DNA of 48,795 bases from Nocardia sp. (GTDB lineage Bacteria > Actinomycetota > Actinomycetes > Mycobacteriales > Mycobacteriaceae). The DNA lies in contig NZ_JAODNK010000236.1 of NCBI RefSeq assembly GCF_025465275.1, positions 1 through 48,795 of the forward strand. The letters are read 5' to 3'. The notes beneath the pieces are model-generated. The model did not search any database and was not told where the DNA came from. It worked only from the letters and a program-made list of their open reading frames with translations. Below, in pieces: positions 32,715-40,378 of this stretch (position 1 is the first letter of the stretch; every line of letters begins with the position of its first letter). The position numbers and the translations under genes are program-made.

Positions 32715-33701
32715 CTAGTTTCCGAAATCGACGTCGTCGTCGCCGGTGGCGGCGGGCAGTGCGCCGACGCTGCGGGTGCGACGCGCCGCTCCGATGGGTG
32801 CGAGCGCCTTGCCGACCGCATCCGCCTCGTCGAGCGAGCCGATCTCCCGCAGATCCGCCAGTCCCGCACCGAGATCGATGCGGTCCTCGCCGATGCCGAT
32901 GGTCAGCGCGATGAGCTCGCATACCGCAGCCGGATCGTCCAGGCGCAGGAATCGTTCGCCGAGCAATCCCCGCCAGTGCTCGGCAATCTCCGGATCCCCG
33001 TAGTAGCTGGACTGATTGGGCAGGATGTAGTGCACGTGCCAGCGATCGGCGAGCTCGCGATAGATCGACTCGACCGATACATCCGCGGACACCTTGTCCC
33101 CGATGACATTTCGAATGTGCCGGGACGCCAGCCGTGCCTTGTTCAGCTCATCGCCGACGATGAACAGGTAACCCTTCTGCCCGCGCTTGTCCCAGGCGTC
33201 GGTGGCGGTGTGCCGGGCCATGAAATAGGCGGCCAGTTCATAGCTTTCGGACTTCTGCCCGCCACCGCCGCCCTCCAGCAGGATGAGCCGCAACTGCTCG
33301 TCCATCCGATTGTCGGACTCGAACTGCCCGACCTGCAGCGGAACCCGATCGGTATCGGCATCGCCGATACCGCCGAACATGATCTGCGGATCGTCCGCAT
33401 AGCCCTTGCGCTGCAACAGCCCGTGCAGTTTCCCGAGCTTCTCCTGCATGATCCGCGGCACCGCCCCCATGGACCCGGTCACATCGAACAGCACCGCGAT
33501 GGGCAGCGAGTTCCCGTGATCATCGGAATCGCGGGACTCCCGCATCCCCGCATTCTTCGGATCGAGCGACTTGTGCGCCTTCCACTTGTCCCACGGCACC
33601 GACCGCATATCGGCGGTGTAGCCGAAATCGTCGAGGCCGCGGGCGGCGCGGAAGGTGCGGGCGGCGTCGTAGGCGCTGTCGTCCCAGTTTCCGTAACCCA
33701 T
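32715..33701 (-). CDS. vWA domain protein with MIDAS motif
   Basis: 328 aa, no signal peptide, so cytosolic. After a ~65-residue N-terminal segment (MGYGNWDDSAYDAARTFRAARGLDDFGYT) the von Willebrand factor A domain starts with the metal-ion-dependent adhesion site LFDVTGSM (Asp73-x-Thr75-x-Ser77), continues with FGGIGDADTDRVPLQVGQF and a Gly-rich EGGGGGQKSESYELAAYFMARHT loop, and ends with YLFIVGDE. It probably serves as a metal-dependent protein-interaction scaffold for its operon partners. ATG at 33701 lies 5 nt after the J-pseudokinase stop; AAGGA lies 9 nt upstream. Confidence 0.87.
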   Translation of the reverse strand: MGYGNWDDSAYDAARTFRAARGLDDFGYTADMRSVPWDKWKAHKSLDPKNAGMRESRDSDDHGNSLPIAVLFDVTGSMGAVPRIMQEKLGKLHGLLQRKGYADDPQIMFGGIGDADTDRVPLQVGQFESDNRMDEQLRLILLEGGGGGQKSESYELAAYFMARHTATDAWDKRGQKGYLFIVGDELNKARLASRHIRNVIGDKVSADVSVESIYRELADRWHVHYILPNQSSYYGDPEIAEHWRGLLGERFLRLDDPAAVCELIALTIGIGEDRIDLGAGLADLREIGSLDEADAVGKALAPIGAARRTRSVGALPAATGDDDVDFGN

Positions 33702-33706
33702 TGCTA

Positions 33707-34720
33707 TCACTGTCCTTTCGTGAGCTCGAAGGGCCGGAAGCGGCGCTGTCCGTAAAGCCGGTCGAGCAGGTCGTCGAATTCGCCGAGCAGATCGGCGGCG
33801 TCGGGGCGCAGCCGCGCATCGGGCTGCATGCAACCCGCCGCGAAGGTGCGCATGGCGGCGGGTGCGCGATTGCCGAGCATGGTGAGCATCAGCTGGTGCG
33901 CGAGGTACACATCGGTGGCGGGGGAGACCGCCTCGTGGATCTCCGGCGGATAGTCGAGCGAGCCGAGCGTCGCGGCGGCGGGCAAACCCGGCCTGGTGGC
34001 GAACGACCAGCCCACCAGCACAACGCCGTGCAGCCGTGGATGAATGAGCACATTCGCCGGGCTGAGGGCCGTATGCACCCACCCGGCCAGCGCCGCCCCG
34101 GACAGGCAGCGCAGCAGCCGCCGGTGCATCCAGGCGTAGTCGCGCGCATCGAGCCCGTTCGGGTACGCGGCGCGGACCTCCTCCAGCGTCACGAACCCCT
34201 CGGTGAGCGCATTCAGTACGTTCACGGTCCGGTGTTCGCCGGCGTCCAAATGATCGACGGTATCGACAAGCTCGGGAAAATACGGCTGCAGCCAGTCGTG
34301 CTCCTCGGCCGCAATCGCGATGTCGCGCAGCGCATTCTGCTCACCGGCGAGCAGCTTGTTGGCGGCGGAGCGCCGTGGAATCTTCACGACCCGATCCCTG
34401 CCGCTGCGATACAGGTCGGTAATCGATCCCCGCGCCAGCAGCTTGCCGACCGGATAGGTTCCGCGCGCCCCGGTCACGTGGAGGCTCGAGTCGTCGAGTT
34501 CCAGCCACTGCCTGTACAGCTCGCCCAGCCGCACGAATGCCGCCCTGGCCATATCCGATTCGTCGGCTGCCACCCGGTCGGGGTGAACCGCGGCGGCCAG
34601 GCGGTGATACCGCCGCTGCCGGTCCTTGCGGGCGGCGGAATCGGTTGTGGCGCTACCGAAGAGATCCTCGGGCCGTCTGGCCGCCTCGATGGCCTGCACC
34701 GTGTCTCGTACCGTCGTCAT
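33707..34720 (-). CDS. J-domain/pseudokinase fusion protein
   Basis: 337 aa. Residues about 30-75 are a J domain (YHRLAAAVHPDRVAADE with the Hsp70-activating HPD at 46-48, then AFVRLGELYRQW). Residues ~90-300 are a protein-kinase fold: a nucleotide-loop-like VGKLLARGSITDLYRS, Lys113 in VVKIP, then HTALSPAN (216-223) where active kinases have HRDLKPxN, and LVGWSFA (235-241) where they have xxDFGxA. Both catalytic Asp residues are missing, so it is predicted to be a pseudokinase. The C-terminal D.RLRPDAADLL resembles the kinase end. It is the first gene of the operon; its ATG at 34720 follows a TAGCCT box by 7 nt, with an operator dyad overlapping. Confidence 0.83.
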   Translation of the reverse strand: MTTVRDTVQAIEAARRPEDLFGSATTDSAARKDRQRRYHRLAAAVHPDRVAADESDMARAAFVRLGELYRQWLELDDSSLHVTGARGTYPVGKLLARGSITDLYRSGRDRVVKIPRRSAANKLLAGEQNALRDIAIAAEEHDWLQPYFPELVDTVDHLDAGEHRTVNVLNALTEGFVTLEEVRAAYPNGLDARDYAWMHRRLLRCLSGAALAGWVHTALSPANVLIHPRLHGVVLVGWSFATRPGLPAAATLGSLDYPPEIHEAVSPATDVYLAHQLMLTMLGNRAPAAMRTFAAGCMQPDARLRPDAADLLGEFDDLLDRLYGQRRFRPFELTKGQ

Positions 34721-34722
34721 GC

Positions 34723-34745
34723 GTTTTAGGCTATGCGACTAAAAC
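34723..34745. promoter_or_regulatory. Operator dyad over a leaderless promoter of the J-pseudokinase operon
   Basis: GTTTTAG-N9-CTAAAAC, perfect 7-bp arms, 23 bp in total, starting 3 nt upstream of the ATG. On the minus strand the -10 box TAGCCT (34733-34728) lies within it, 7 nt before the start codon. A bound dimer would block transcription. The NrtR-like product of the same operon is the obvious candidate ligand-responsive repressor. Confidence 0.6.
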
Positions 34746-34789
34746 ATGAGGCGCCAGTGATTTCGGAAACTTATTGTCGAGAAGACTAG

Positions 34790-34821
34790 AACGGTGCGGC
34801 GGGCGTGCCCGCCGCACCGTT
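34790..34821 (-). terminator. Terminator hairpin after the serpin gene
   Basis: A perfect 15-bp inverted repeat (ACGGTGCGGCGGGC arms) with a 2-nt centre directly after the serpin stop. It separates the serpin gene from the J-pseudokinase operon promoter. Confidence 0.8.
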
Positions 34822-35976
34822 TCAGTTGTCCCGCACCGGCTGCGCCACCCACCCCGCGACCACGGCCGCGCCGGTGGTCCGATGGACGGCGAGGAATCCG
34901 AACGGCCGATCGAAGGTCACCGTCGTCTGGGCGGTGGTGAAGAGGTCGCGCGGCGGCATGGAGCCGGCAATCAGGCCGAAGGCAGTAACCGCCGCCGCTT
35001 CGAATCCGGTCGCGGTGAACTTGGCGCGGACATTCTCGCCGGCCTGCCCAATGGCCAGCTCGGTATCGGAGATGCCGGGGAAATGGCCGTGCTCACTGTC
35101 CATCGCCGCAGTCAATCCGAACAGTGCGGGCTGCTCGCACAAGTCGTGCGAGGACTGGATATTGAACGGAGGCAAGGAAACCTGCAGCGAGTCGCCCCGC
35201 ACTGTGCTCGTGATCGCCTGCACCGTCAGGCCTGGTCCCTCCGTGCCGGCGGGCAGCTCGGACCGCACCGTCACCCCGCCGTTCAGTGCGATCAGGCCTG
35301 CGCCGAGAACATCGGCGGCGCTGCCGTCGCCGAGCAGCAGGTGCACATCCAGGTCCGCGGTTCCGCGTACGACCACTCGCGTCACGGGCGAGGGGCCGTC
35401 CAGAATGCCCGCGTCCTCCCGGCCGCGCGTGTACCGGGCCAGCGCTGGTCCGGTATGACCGCGCCACGGTCCCGCCGATACCGACATCGAGCTTTCCCGG
35501 AAGGTGTCCTGCCACTGCGTCTTCGCCACCAGCGCCGTGGCCAGCACCAGCAGGGTGTCGGGCGAGATCTCCAGTGGGAACCGGTCGATGAGTCCGCCGG
35601 TGTGCCGGTCGGCCCAGGCGTCGAGCTCGGCTTGGTCGCCGAGCAGATCGGCCGTCCCGACGGGGAGGCTGCGCAACCACTCGCCGCGCAGCTTCACGTT
35701 CCGGTTCACCCACACGCCCAGTGCCGCCGAGACCGATTCCGCCGTACCGAGCGTGGCCAGCATGTGCAGTGCGTCGGCATGTGCGCTCTCGGGCGAGACG
35801 CCGGCCGCCGCCGCCAACTCCGACCGCGCCGGTTCGTCCGCCGTGGCCGCGAGCAGTGCCAGCAGCGGCCACACCCCGCACCCGGACAGCACGAAGTCGT
35901 CCTCACCTGCGACCGCGCACCATCGCGCGGTGAGTCGATTGGCTGCGGAGACGTGTGGCGACAGTTCGATCGGCAT
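34822..35976 (-). CDS. Serpin family protein
   Basis: 384 aa, the normal serpin length, with no signal peptide. Serpin signatures are readable: LVLATALVAKTQWQDTF (NAIYFKGKW-like), ISDTELAIGQAGENVRAKFTATGFEAAAVTAF (shutter/hinge region), and the C-terminal FDRPFGFLAVHRTTGAAVVAGWVAQP. The hinge has Ala at P12-P10 (327-329), as in inhibitory serpins, but P14 is Phe325, where inhibitors have small residues, so efficient loop insertion is doubtful. The reactive loop runs to about residue 345 (GLIAGSMPPRD). Target protease unknown. It is divergent from the GXWXG gene and ends at a strong terminator. Confidence 0.85.
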   Translation of the reverse strand: MPIELSPHVSAANRLTARWCAVAGEDDFVLSGCGVWPLLALLAATADEPARSELAAAAGVSPESAHADALHMLATLGTAESVSAALGVWVNRNVKLRGEWLRSLPVGTADLLGDQAELDAWADRHTGGLIDRFPLEISPDTLLVLATALVAKTQWQDTFRESSMSVSAGPWRGHTGPALARYTRGREDAGILDGPSPVTRVVVRGTADLDVHLLLGDGSAADVLGAGLIALNGGVTVRSELPAGTEGPGLTVQAITSTVRGDSLQVSLPPFNIQSSHDLCEQPALFGLTAAMDSEHGHFPGISDTELAIGQAGENVRAKFTATGFEAAAVTAFGLIAGSMPPRDLFTTAQTTVTFDRPFGFLAVHRTTGAAVVAGWVAQPVRDN

Positions 35977-36062
35977 TGTCCGAGCCTATGCGCGCGAACC
36001 GATTTCCCGCGCTGAGATAATGTGAGACAGAATCTTTCATCCACTCGGGCGAGGAGGCTTGG

Positions 36063-36626
36063 ATGGTCGTCGGTGAATCGGTATCGGACGCCGCGGCGCG
36101 ATTGGCTGCGCTGCGGACCGATGGTTGCAGCTCAGAGCAGGCGTGGGCGCTGTTCGACGCGCTGCCGACAGTACGGGTGGAGGAGATCACCACCGGCCGC
36201 TGGGGTGGGGACGAACTCGACACCGGGCATCCGTGGCAGGGTGTGCTGGTCGAATCCGGTTGGTGTGGAAAGCAGTTCGACAACGCCGATTCCGTGCAAC
36301 CGCTGCTGTTCGCCGGACCCGATGGTGACGTGTTCCCCGTCGACCCCCGCCGGGTGCCGCTCTTCCTGGCCGGGAAAGTGCCGATCGCAGCCCTGCGTCC
36401 GGTCCGGCGTTCGCTCGCCCTACTCCGGCCGGTGCTGAGCACCCGCAGCCCGCGCGCCCGGCTGCGCAATCTGGAATTCCGCGGAAAGTCCAGTGCCGCA
36501 ATGATCTACGACCACCTGCCGATCATCGACGTCTTCCGCAAGGTCGACGACGACACCCTGCTGGGCGTCATGGATATGCGCGGTATGCGAGATCCGTACT
36601 TCTTTGTGCTCTTCCGGAACCGGTAG
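36063..36626 (+). CDS. GXWXG/DUF4334 domain protein
   Basis: 187 aa, cytosolic. The N-terminal half carries the GRWGG (GXWXG) motif near residue 46; the C-terminal half matches DUF4334 (SAAMIYDHLPIIDVFRKVDDDTLLGVMDMRGMRDPYFFVLFR). The family is widespread in actinobacteria and unexplained; a small beta-barrel, possibly lipid- or heme-binding, is only a guess. ATG at 36063 has GAGGAGG upstream. It is followed after 86 nt by the FAD monooxygenase. Confidence 0.8.
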   Translation: MVVGESVSDAAARLAALRTDGCSSEQAWALFDALPTVRVEEITTGRWGGDELDTGHPWQGVLVESGWCGKQFDNADSVQPLLFAGPDGDVFPVDPRRVPLFLAGKVPIAALRPVRRSLALLRPVLSTRSPRARLRNLEFRGKSSAAMIYDHLPIIDVFRKVDDDTLLGVMDMRGMRDPYFFVLFRNR

Positions 36627-36712
36627 CCGTTCGAGGTAAGCGCGCGGCCGGCGAGCGCTTCCGGCCTACCATCGAGAGTGTCGATGGTTATCGCTCAGGA
36701 GGGGTACCCGCG

Positions 36713-37954
36713 ATGGAACGCACGACCTGTCTTGTTGCCGGCGGTGGGCCGGCGGGCATGATTCTGGGATTGCTGCTGGCGCGCGCCGGAGTCGAGGTGA
36801 TGGTGCTGGAGAAGCACGGTGATTTCCTGCGCGATTTCCGCGGCGACACCGTGCATCCCACCACTCTGGACCTGCTCGACGAGCTCGGGCTGGGCGAGGA
36901 ATTCGCGAAATTGCCGCAGCGGCGGATGAATTCGGTGCAATTGCCGATCGGCGGCCACATGGTGACCGTGGCGAGCTTCGCGAACATTCCGGGTCGGCAC
37001 AAATACATCGCCATGGTTCCGCAGTGGGATCTGCTGAATCTGCTGGCGCGTGCCGCCGACACCGAACCCACCTTCCGGCTGCGGATGAATACCGAGGTGA
37101 CGGAGCTGGTGCGCGAAGCGGGCCGGGTCGTCGGCGTGCGCTATCGCACCAAAGACGGTGCCACCGGCACGATTCGCGCCGATCTCACGGTCGCGTGCGA
37201 TGGCCGCACCTCGATCCTGTGCGCCGCGGCGGGTCTCGGCTCGCACCGGTGGGCCACCCCGTTCGATGTGTGGTGGTTCCGCATCCCCCGCAAGGACACC
37301 GACCCGGCCGGTGCGGTTCCCGTGCTGACGCAGAATCGTGTCGCCATCATGCTCGATCGCGGCGACTACTGGCAGTGCGCGACTCTCATTGCGAAGGGCA
37401 GCGATCCGGGGCTGCGGCAGCAGCAGCCGGTCGAGGTGATCATGCGGAGCCTGGCGGCCACCGTCCCGTGGCTCGCGGACCGTGTCCACGTCCTGCGCGG
37501 CTGGGATCAGGTGCAGCTGCTCGATGTACAGCTCGACCGTCTCGACCGCTGGTACGCCGAAGGCCTGCTGTGCCTCGGCGACGCGGCCCACGCCATGTCA
37601 CCGGTCGGCGGCGTCGGCATCAATCTGGCGGTGCAGGATGCGGTCGCGGCCGCGAGAATCCTTGCGCCCAAACTGCTCTCGCGCACGGTGGAGGCAGCGG
37701 ATCTGGCCCGCGTCCAGCGCCGTCGCACCCTCCCCACGGTAGTCACACAAACAATGCAGCGCATCGTGCACGCACTCGTCGTCGGACCGGCGGTCGCCGG
37801 CAAGCGGAATCTGTCGAATTTCCGAACCGCACCCCTCCCATTGCGGCTGTTCCGGCGCATCCCGCTGCTGCGCGATCTGCCCCCAATTTTTGTCAGCCGT
37901 GGCGTATTGCCCGAGCATGCACCAGATTTCGCGCGTCGCCCGCCGCATCAGTGA
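36713..37954 (+). CDS. FAD-dependent monooxygenase (PHBH-type)
   Basis: 413 aa group A flavoprotein hydroxylase. It has the N-terminal dinucleotide motif CLVAGGGPAGMILGLLLARAGVEVMVLEKH, the DG-like segment TVACDGRTS, and the second FAD motif GDAAHAMSPVGGVGINLAVQDA near residue 290. Such enzymes use NAD(P)H and O2 to hydroxylate aromatic compounds, including some antibiotics; the substrate is unknown here. ATG at 36713 has AGGAGGGG upstream. It ends 40 nt before the convergent AlkB gene. Confidence 0.9.
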   Translation: MERTTCLVAGGGPAGMILGLLLARAGVEVMVLEKHGDFLRDFRGDTVHPTTLDLLDELGLGEEFAKLPQRRMNSVQLPIGGHMVTVASFANIPGRHKYIAMVPQWDLLNLLARAADTEPTFRLRMNTEVTELVREAGRVVGVRYRTKDGATGTIRADLTVACDGRTSILCAAAGLGSHRWATPFDVWWFRIPRKDTDPAGAVPVLTQNRVAIMLDRGDYWQCATLIAKGSDPGLRQQQPVEVIMRSLAATVPWLADRVHVLRGWDQVQLLDVQLDRLDRWYAEGLLCLGDAAHAMSPVGGVGINLAVQDAVAAARILAPKLLSRTVEAADLARVQRRRTLPTVVTQTMQRIVHALVVGPAVAGKRNLSNFRTAPLPLRLFRRIPLLRDLPPIFVSRGVLPEHAPDFARRPPHQ

Positions 37955-37994
37955 CACAGTTCATCTCTGCGCACCGCCCGCCGCCGGTCGACCG

Positions 37995-38621
37995 CTAGCG
38001 CACGCCGCGGGTCCGGAACTGAATGCTGATGCGCGGACCCACCGGTCGCCGCGTCTTCGGAATCGCATGTTCCCAGGTGCGCTGGCACGAACCACCCATG
38101 ACGATGAGATCGCCGTGGCCGAGCGGATAGCGGAGACTCTCGCCGCCCCCTCGGGGCCGCAGCATGAGTGCCCGTGCGGCGCCGACCGACACAATGGCGA
38201 CCATGGTGTCGTGCGTGGCTCCCCGGCCGGACGTGTCCCCGTGCCAGGCAACGCTGTCCATGCCGTCCCGGTAGTAGCACAGGCCCGCCGAGGCGAACGG
38301 CTCGCCGAGTTCCCGGTGGTAGTACCTGCTCAGGGCATCGCGCGCATCGTTCAGTACCGGATCCGGTAGCGCTTGCCCCTCGTCGTAGAAGCATTGCAGG
38401 CGAGGCACATCGACCACCCGGTCGTACATGGGCCGCCGATCCGCTCGCCATGGCACCTCCGCCGCGAGTCGTTCGAACAGCAGGTCCGCCCCGCTCAACC
38501 AGCCGGGCAGAACATCCACCCATGCGCCATTGCTCAAGACCCTGCGCTGGATTCCGTCCAGCGCACCGACCTCGAGCTCCCCGAATCCATCGAGCAGCGA
38601 TCCCTGCAATGGCGTCGACAT
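37995..38621 (-). CDS. AlkB-like 2-oxoglutarate/Fe(II)-dependent dioxygenase
   Basis: 208 aa, predicted to reverse alkylation damage in nucleic acids. The iron triad is His127-x-Asp129 (AWHGD) and His185 (WEHAIPKT); the 2-oxoglutarate ligand Arg lies in RISIQFR. YDRVVDVPRLQCFYDEG and LCYYRDGMDSVAWHGD are typical of actinobacterial AlkB homologues. ATG at 38621 is chosen over 38633 because a TATGTT -10 box ends exactly 7 nt before it. That box sits inside a near-consensus LexA site, so SOS induction is likely. It is divergent from a TetR gene. Confidence 0.9.
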   Translation of the reverse strand: MSTPLQGSLLDGFGELEVGALDGIQRRVLSNGAWVDVLPGWLSGADLLFERLAAEVPWRADRRPMYDRVVDVPRLQCFYDEGQALPDPVLNDARDALSRYYHRELGEPFASAGLCYYRDGMDSVAWHGDTSGRGATHDTMVAIVSVGAARALMLRPRGGGESLRYPLGHGDLIVMGGSCQRTWEHAIPKTRRPVGPRISIQFRTRGVR

Positions 38622-38625
38622 GAGA

Positions 38626-38641
38626 TCGAACATACGTTCTA
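38626..38641. promoter_or_regulatory. LexA (SOS) box over the AlkB promoter
   Basis: TCGAAC-ATAC-GTTCTA differs from the mycobacterial SOS box TCGAAC-N4-GTTCGA at one base. On the minus strand it contains the -10 hexamer TATGTT (38634-38629), 7 nt before the AlkB start codon, so LexA binding would directly cover the promoter. Confidence 0.72.
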
Positions 38642-38714
38642 TCCGGTGGATGATCAAGCCGGCGCGGCGTGGTGCGCCTCAATGGCAAGAAACCATATCG
38701 CGTTATTGTTTCCT

Positions 38715-38723
38715 GTGTCACAC
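38715..38723. promoter_or_regulatory. GTGTCACAC palindrome upstream of TetR gene
   Basis: An odd 9-bp palindrome 8 nt before the TetR start at 38732; possibly part of its operator. Short enough to be chance. Confidence 0.3.
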
Positions 38724-38731
38724 TCGAATTC

Positions 38732-39373
38732 GTGACCAGCATGCGCGCCCGGCGGACCCAGGCAGATCGGACCGCACAGACACGCCGCGCGATACTCGAC
38801 GCCACCTTCGACGCGCTGGTCGACGTCGGTTTCAGCGCGGTCACCACACCCGGCATCGCGCACCGCGCCGGTGTCTCACTCGGCGCTGTGCAGCACCACT
38901 TTCCGACGAAGTCCGATCTGCTCTCCGCCGCGGTGGCACACGCATTCGACCGGAGCGTCGAGGAGTACCGCGAGGCGATAGGCCGGCTCGATCCCGCGGC
39001 AGACCTGAGCGACGCGGCAATCGACCTGCTCTGGTCGATGTATTCGCGCCCCACGTACATCGCCTGGCATGAGCTGTGGACCGCGGCCCGCACCGATCCG
39101 GAGTTGGCCACCGCCGTCATCGATATCGACCGCCGACTCATGGCGACGATCGAACGGGTCTATGCCGAGTTGTTCCCCGCAAACCGTGACACCGGCGAAC
39201 CGCGCACCGTCGGCATCCGGCTGCACCTGGTGTTCGCTCTGTTCGACGGCCTGGCGCTGTCGCGGTCGATCCCCGGCTATGAGCCTTACCCCACGGACGC
39301 CATTCTGGCGGCCGCCAAAGCCCTGATCCGCTCCCAGCCCGAGGACAACGGCGTCCCTCATCCCACAAAATAG
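38732..39373 (+). CDS. TetR/AcrR family transcriptional regulator
   Basis: 213 aa with GTG at 38732, or 210 aa with ATG at 38741; no clear ribosome-binding site decides. HTH: TRRAILDATFDALVDVGFSAVTTPGIAHRAGVSLGAVQHHFPTKSDLLSAAVAHAF (about residues 14-70), with the recognition-helix turn GAVQHHFPTK. The C-terminal domain (DLLWSMYSRPTYIAWHELWTAARTDPEL) resembles TetR proteins of the BetI/lipid-control kind. It overlaps no neighbour but is 12 nt upstream of the PF10118 gene, so the two are probably one operon. Confidence 0.88.
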   Translation: MTSMRARRTQADRTAQTRRAILDATFDALVDVGFSAVTTPGIAHRAGVSLGAVQHHFPTKSDLLSAAVAHAFDRSVEEYREAIGRLDPAADLSDAAIDLLWSMYSRPTYIAWHELWTAARTDPELATAVIDIDRRLMATIERVYAELFPANRDTGEPRTVGIRLHLVFALFDGLALSRSIPGYEPYPTDAILAAAKALIRSQPEDNGVPHPTK

Positions 39374-39385
39374 ATCGAGTAAGTC

Positions 39386-40240
39386 ATGACGCAGTCCTCC
39401 GCAATCACCAAGAAGTCCATTCGGGTCCGCCGCATTCGATTCAGCTATCCCATCGGGTCGCTTCGGCAGCACTATGTCGACGGCGACCTGATCATGAGCC
39501 ACGTCATCTCCTATTTGTCCTCGACATTTCCCGAGGGGGAAAGTTCGTTCGTCCGCTCGGTGCAACGGTTTTCCGACCAGGTGACCGACCCGGAACTGCT
39601 GTCGCGCATCCGCGGATTCGTCGGCCAGGAGGTCACGCACGGCCGCGAGCATCAGGTACTGAACGAACGTCTGCAGCAGATGGGTTATCCCACACGGCTC
39701 GGCAACTGGACGACACGTCGAAACTTCGAGCTCGACGAGCTGCTACTGTCGCCGCTCACCTGCCTGGCGACAACGGCCGCGCTCGAGCACTTCACGGCGG
39801 TGTTCGCCGAGACCCTCCTCAGCGACGAGCGCGCGCAGGACTTGCTCGGGCACAGCGAGGTCCGCTCGTTGCTGCTGTGGCACGCATTCGAGGAATCCGA
39901 GCACAGGTCGGTCGCCTTCGACGTCTATCGAGCGGTCGGCGGGACCGAACGCCGCCGCATTGCCGTGATGCTCCTCGTCATGCTCACCCTGGGCGGGGGC
40001 ATTATCACGCACACCGCCGTGTCGTTGGCTCTCGACTCCGCCGCTCGCCCCAGGGCACTGGTGCGGAGCCTGGCGGCATTGCGGCACTCCCCGTTCCTGG
40101 CCCGCCCCGCCCTTGACCGCCTCCGCGCGTACCTCCGTCCGGGCTTTCATCCCGACGACGTCGACAACACCGCCCTGCTCGAACGCTGGAGCGTCGAATT
40201 GTTCGGTGAACAGGGGAGATTGGTCGACCATCTGCGGTGA
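39386..40240 (+). CDS. PF10118-type putative metal-dependent hydrolase
   Basis: 284 aa helical protein. Conserved acidic/His motifs of the family are visible: FVGQEVTHGREHQVLNERL near residue 92, AALEHFTAVFAETLL near 132, and LLLWHAFEESEHRSVAFDVYRAVGG near 170, consistent with a ferritin-like dimetal site. A hydrophobic segment (IAVMLLVMLTLGGGIITHTAVSL) follows. The reaction is not established. Pairing with a TetR regulator is common in mycobacteria and Nocardia. The 138-nt gap after it holds only a hairpin. Confidence 0.82.
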   Translation: MTQSSAITKKSIRVRRIRFSYPIGSLRQHYVDGDLIMSHVISYLSSTFPEGESSFVRSVQRFSDQVTDPELLSRIRGFVGQEVTHGREHQVLNERLQQMGYPTRLGNWTTRRNFELDELLLSPLTCLATTAALEHFTAVFAETLLSDERAQDLLGHSEVRSLLLWHAFEESEHRSVAFDVYRAVGGTERRRIAVMLLVMLTLGGGIITHTAVSLALDSAARPRALVRSLAALRHSPFLARPALDRLRAYLRPGFHPDDVDNTALLERWSVELFGEQGRLVDHLR

Positions 40241-40333
40241 CCCGGGGCGGTTCACTCAGCCCATGAGCGCGTCGCCGCGATGGCCTGCGGTCGCACCCGC
40301 TTGGCTGCGGCGATATCGCTCGAATGGTGGTTG

Positions 40334-40360
40334 ACCCGGTCGAGGATCACTCGATCGGGT
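40334..40360. terminator. Hairpin between convergent genes
   Basis: Arms ACCCGGTCGAG (40334-40344) and CTCGATCGGGT (40350-40360) pair with one G-T, 19 nt before the convergent hydrolase stop. Confidence 0.45.
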
Positions 40361-40378
40361 GATGTTGCCCTAGAAAGG

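Noticed and set aside
31496..32914. 472-codon plus-strand open frame opposite the PurA-like gene
   Set aside because: No motif; the minus-strand frame shows PurA-family segments and fits operon spacing.
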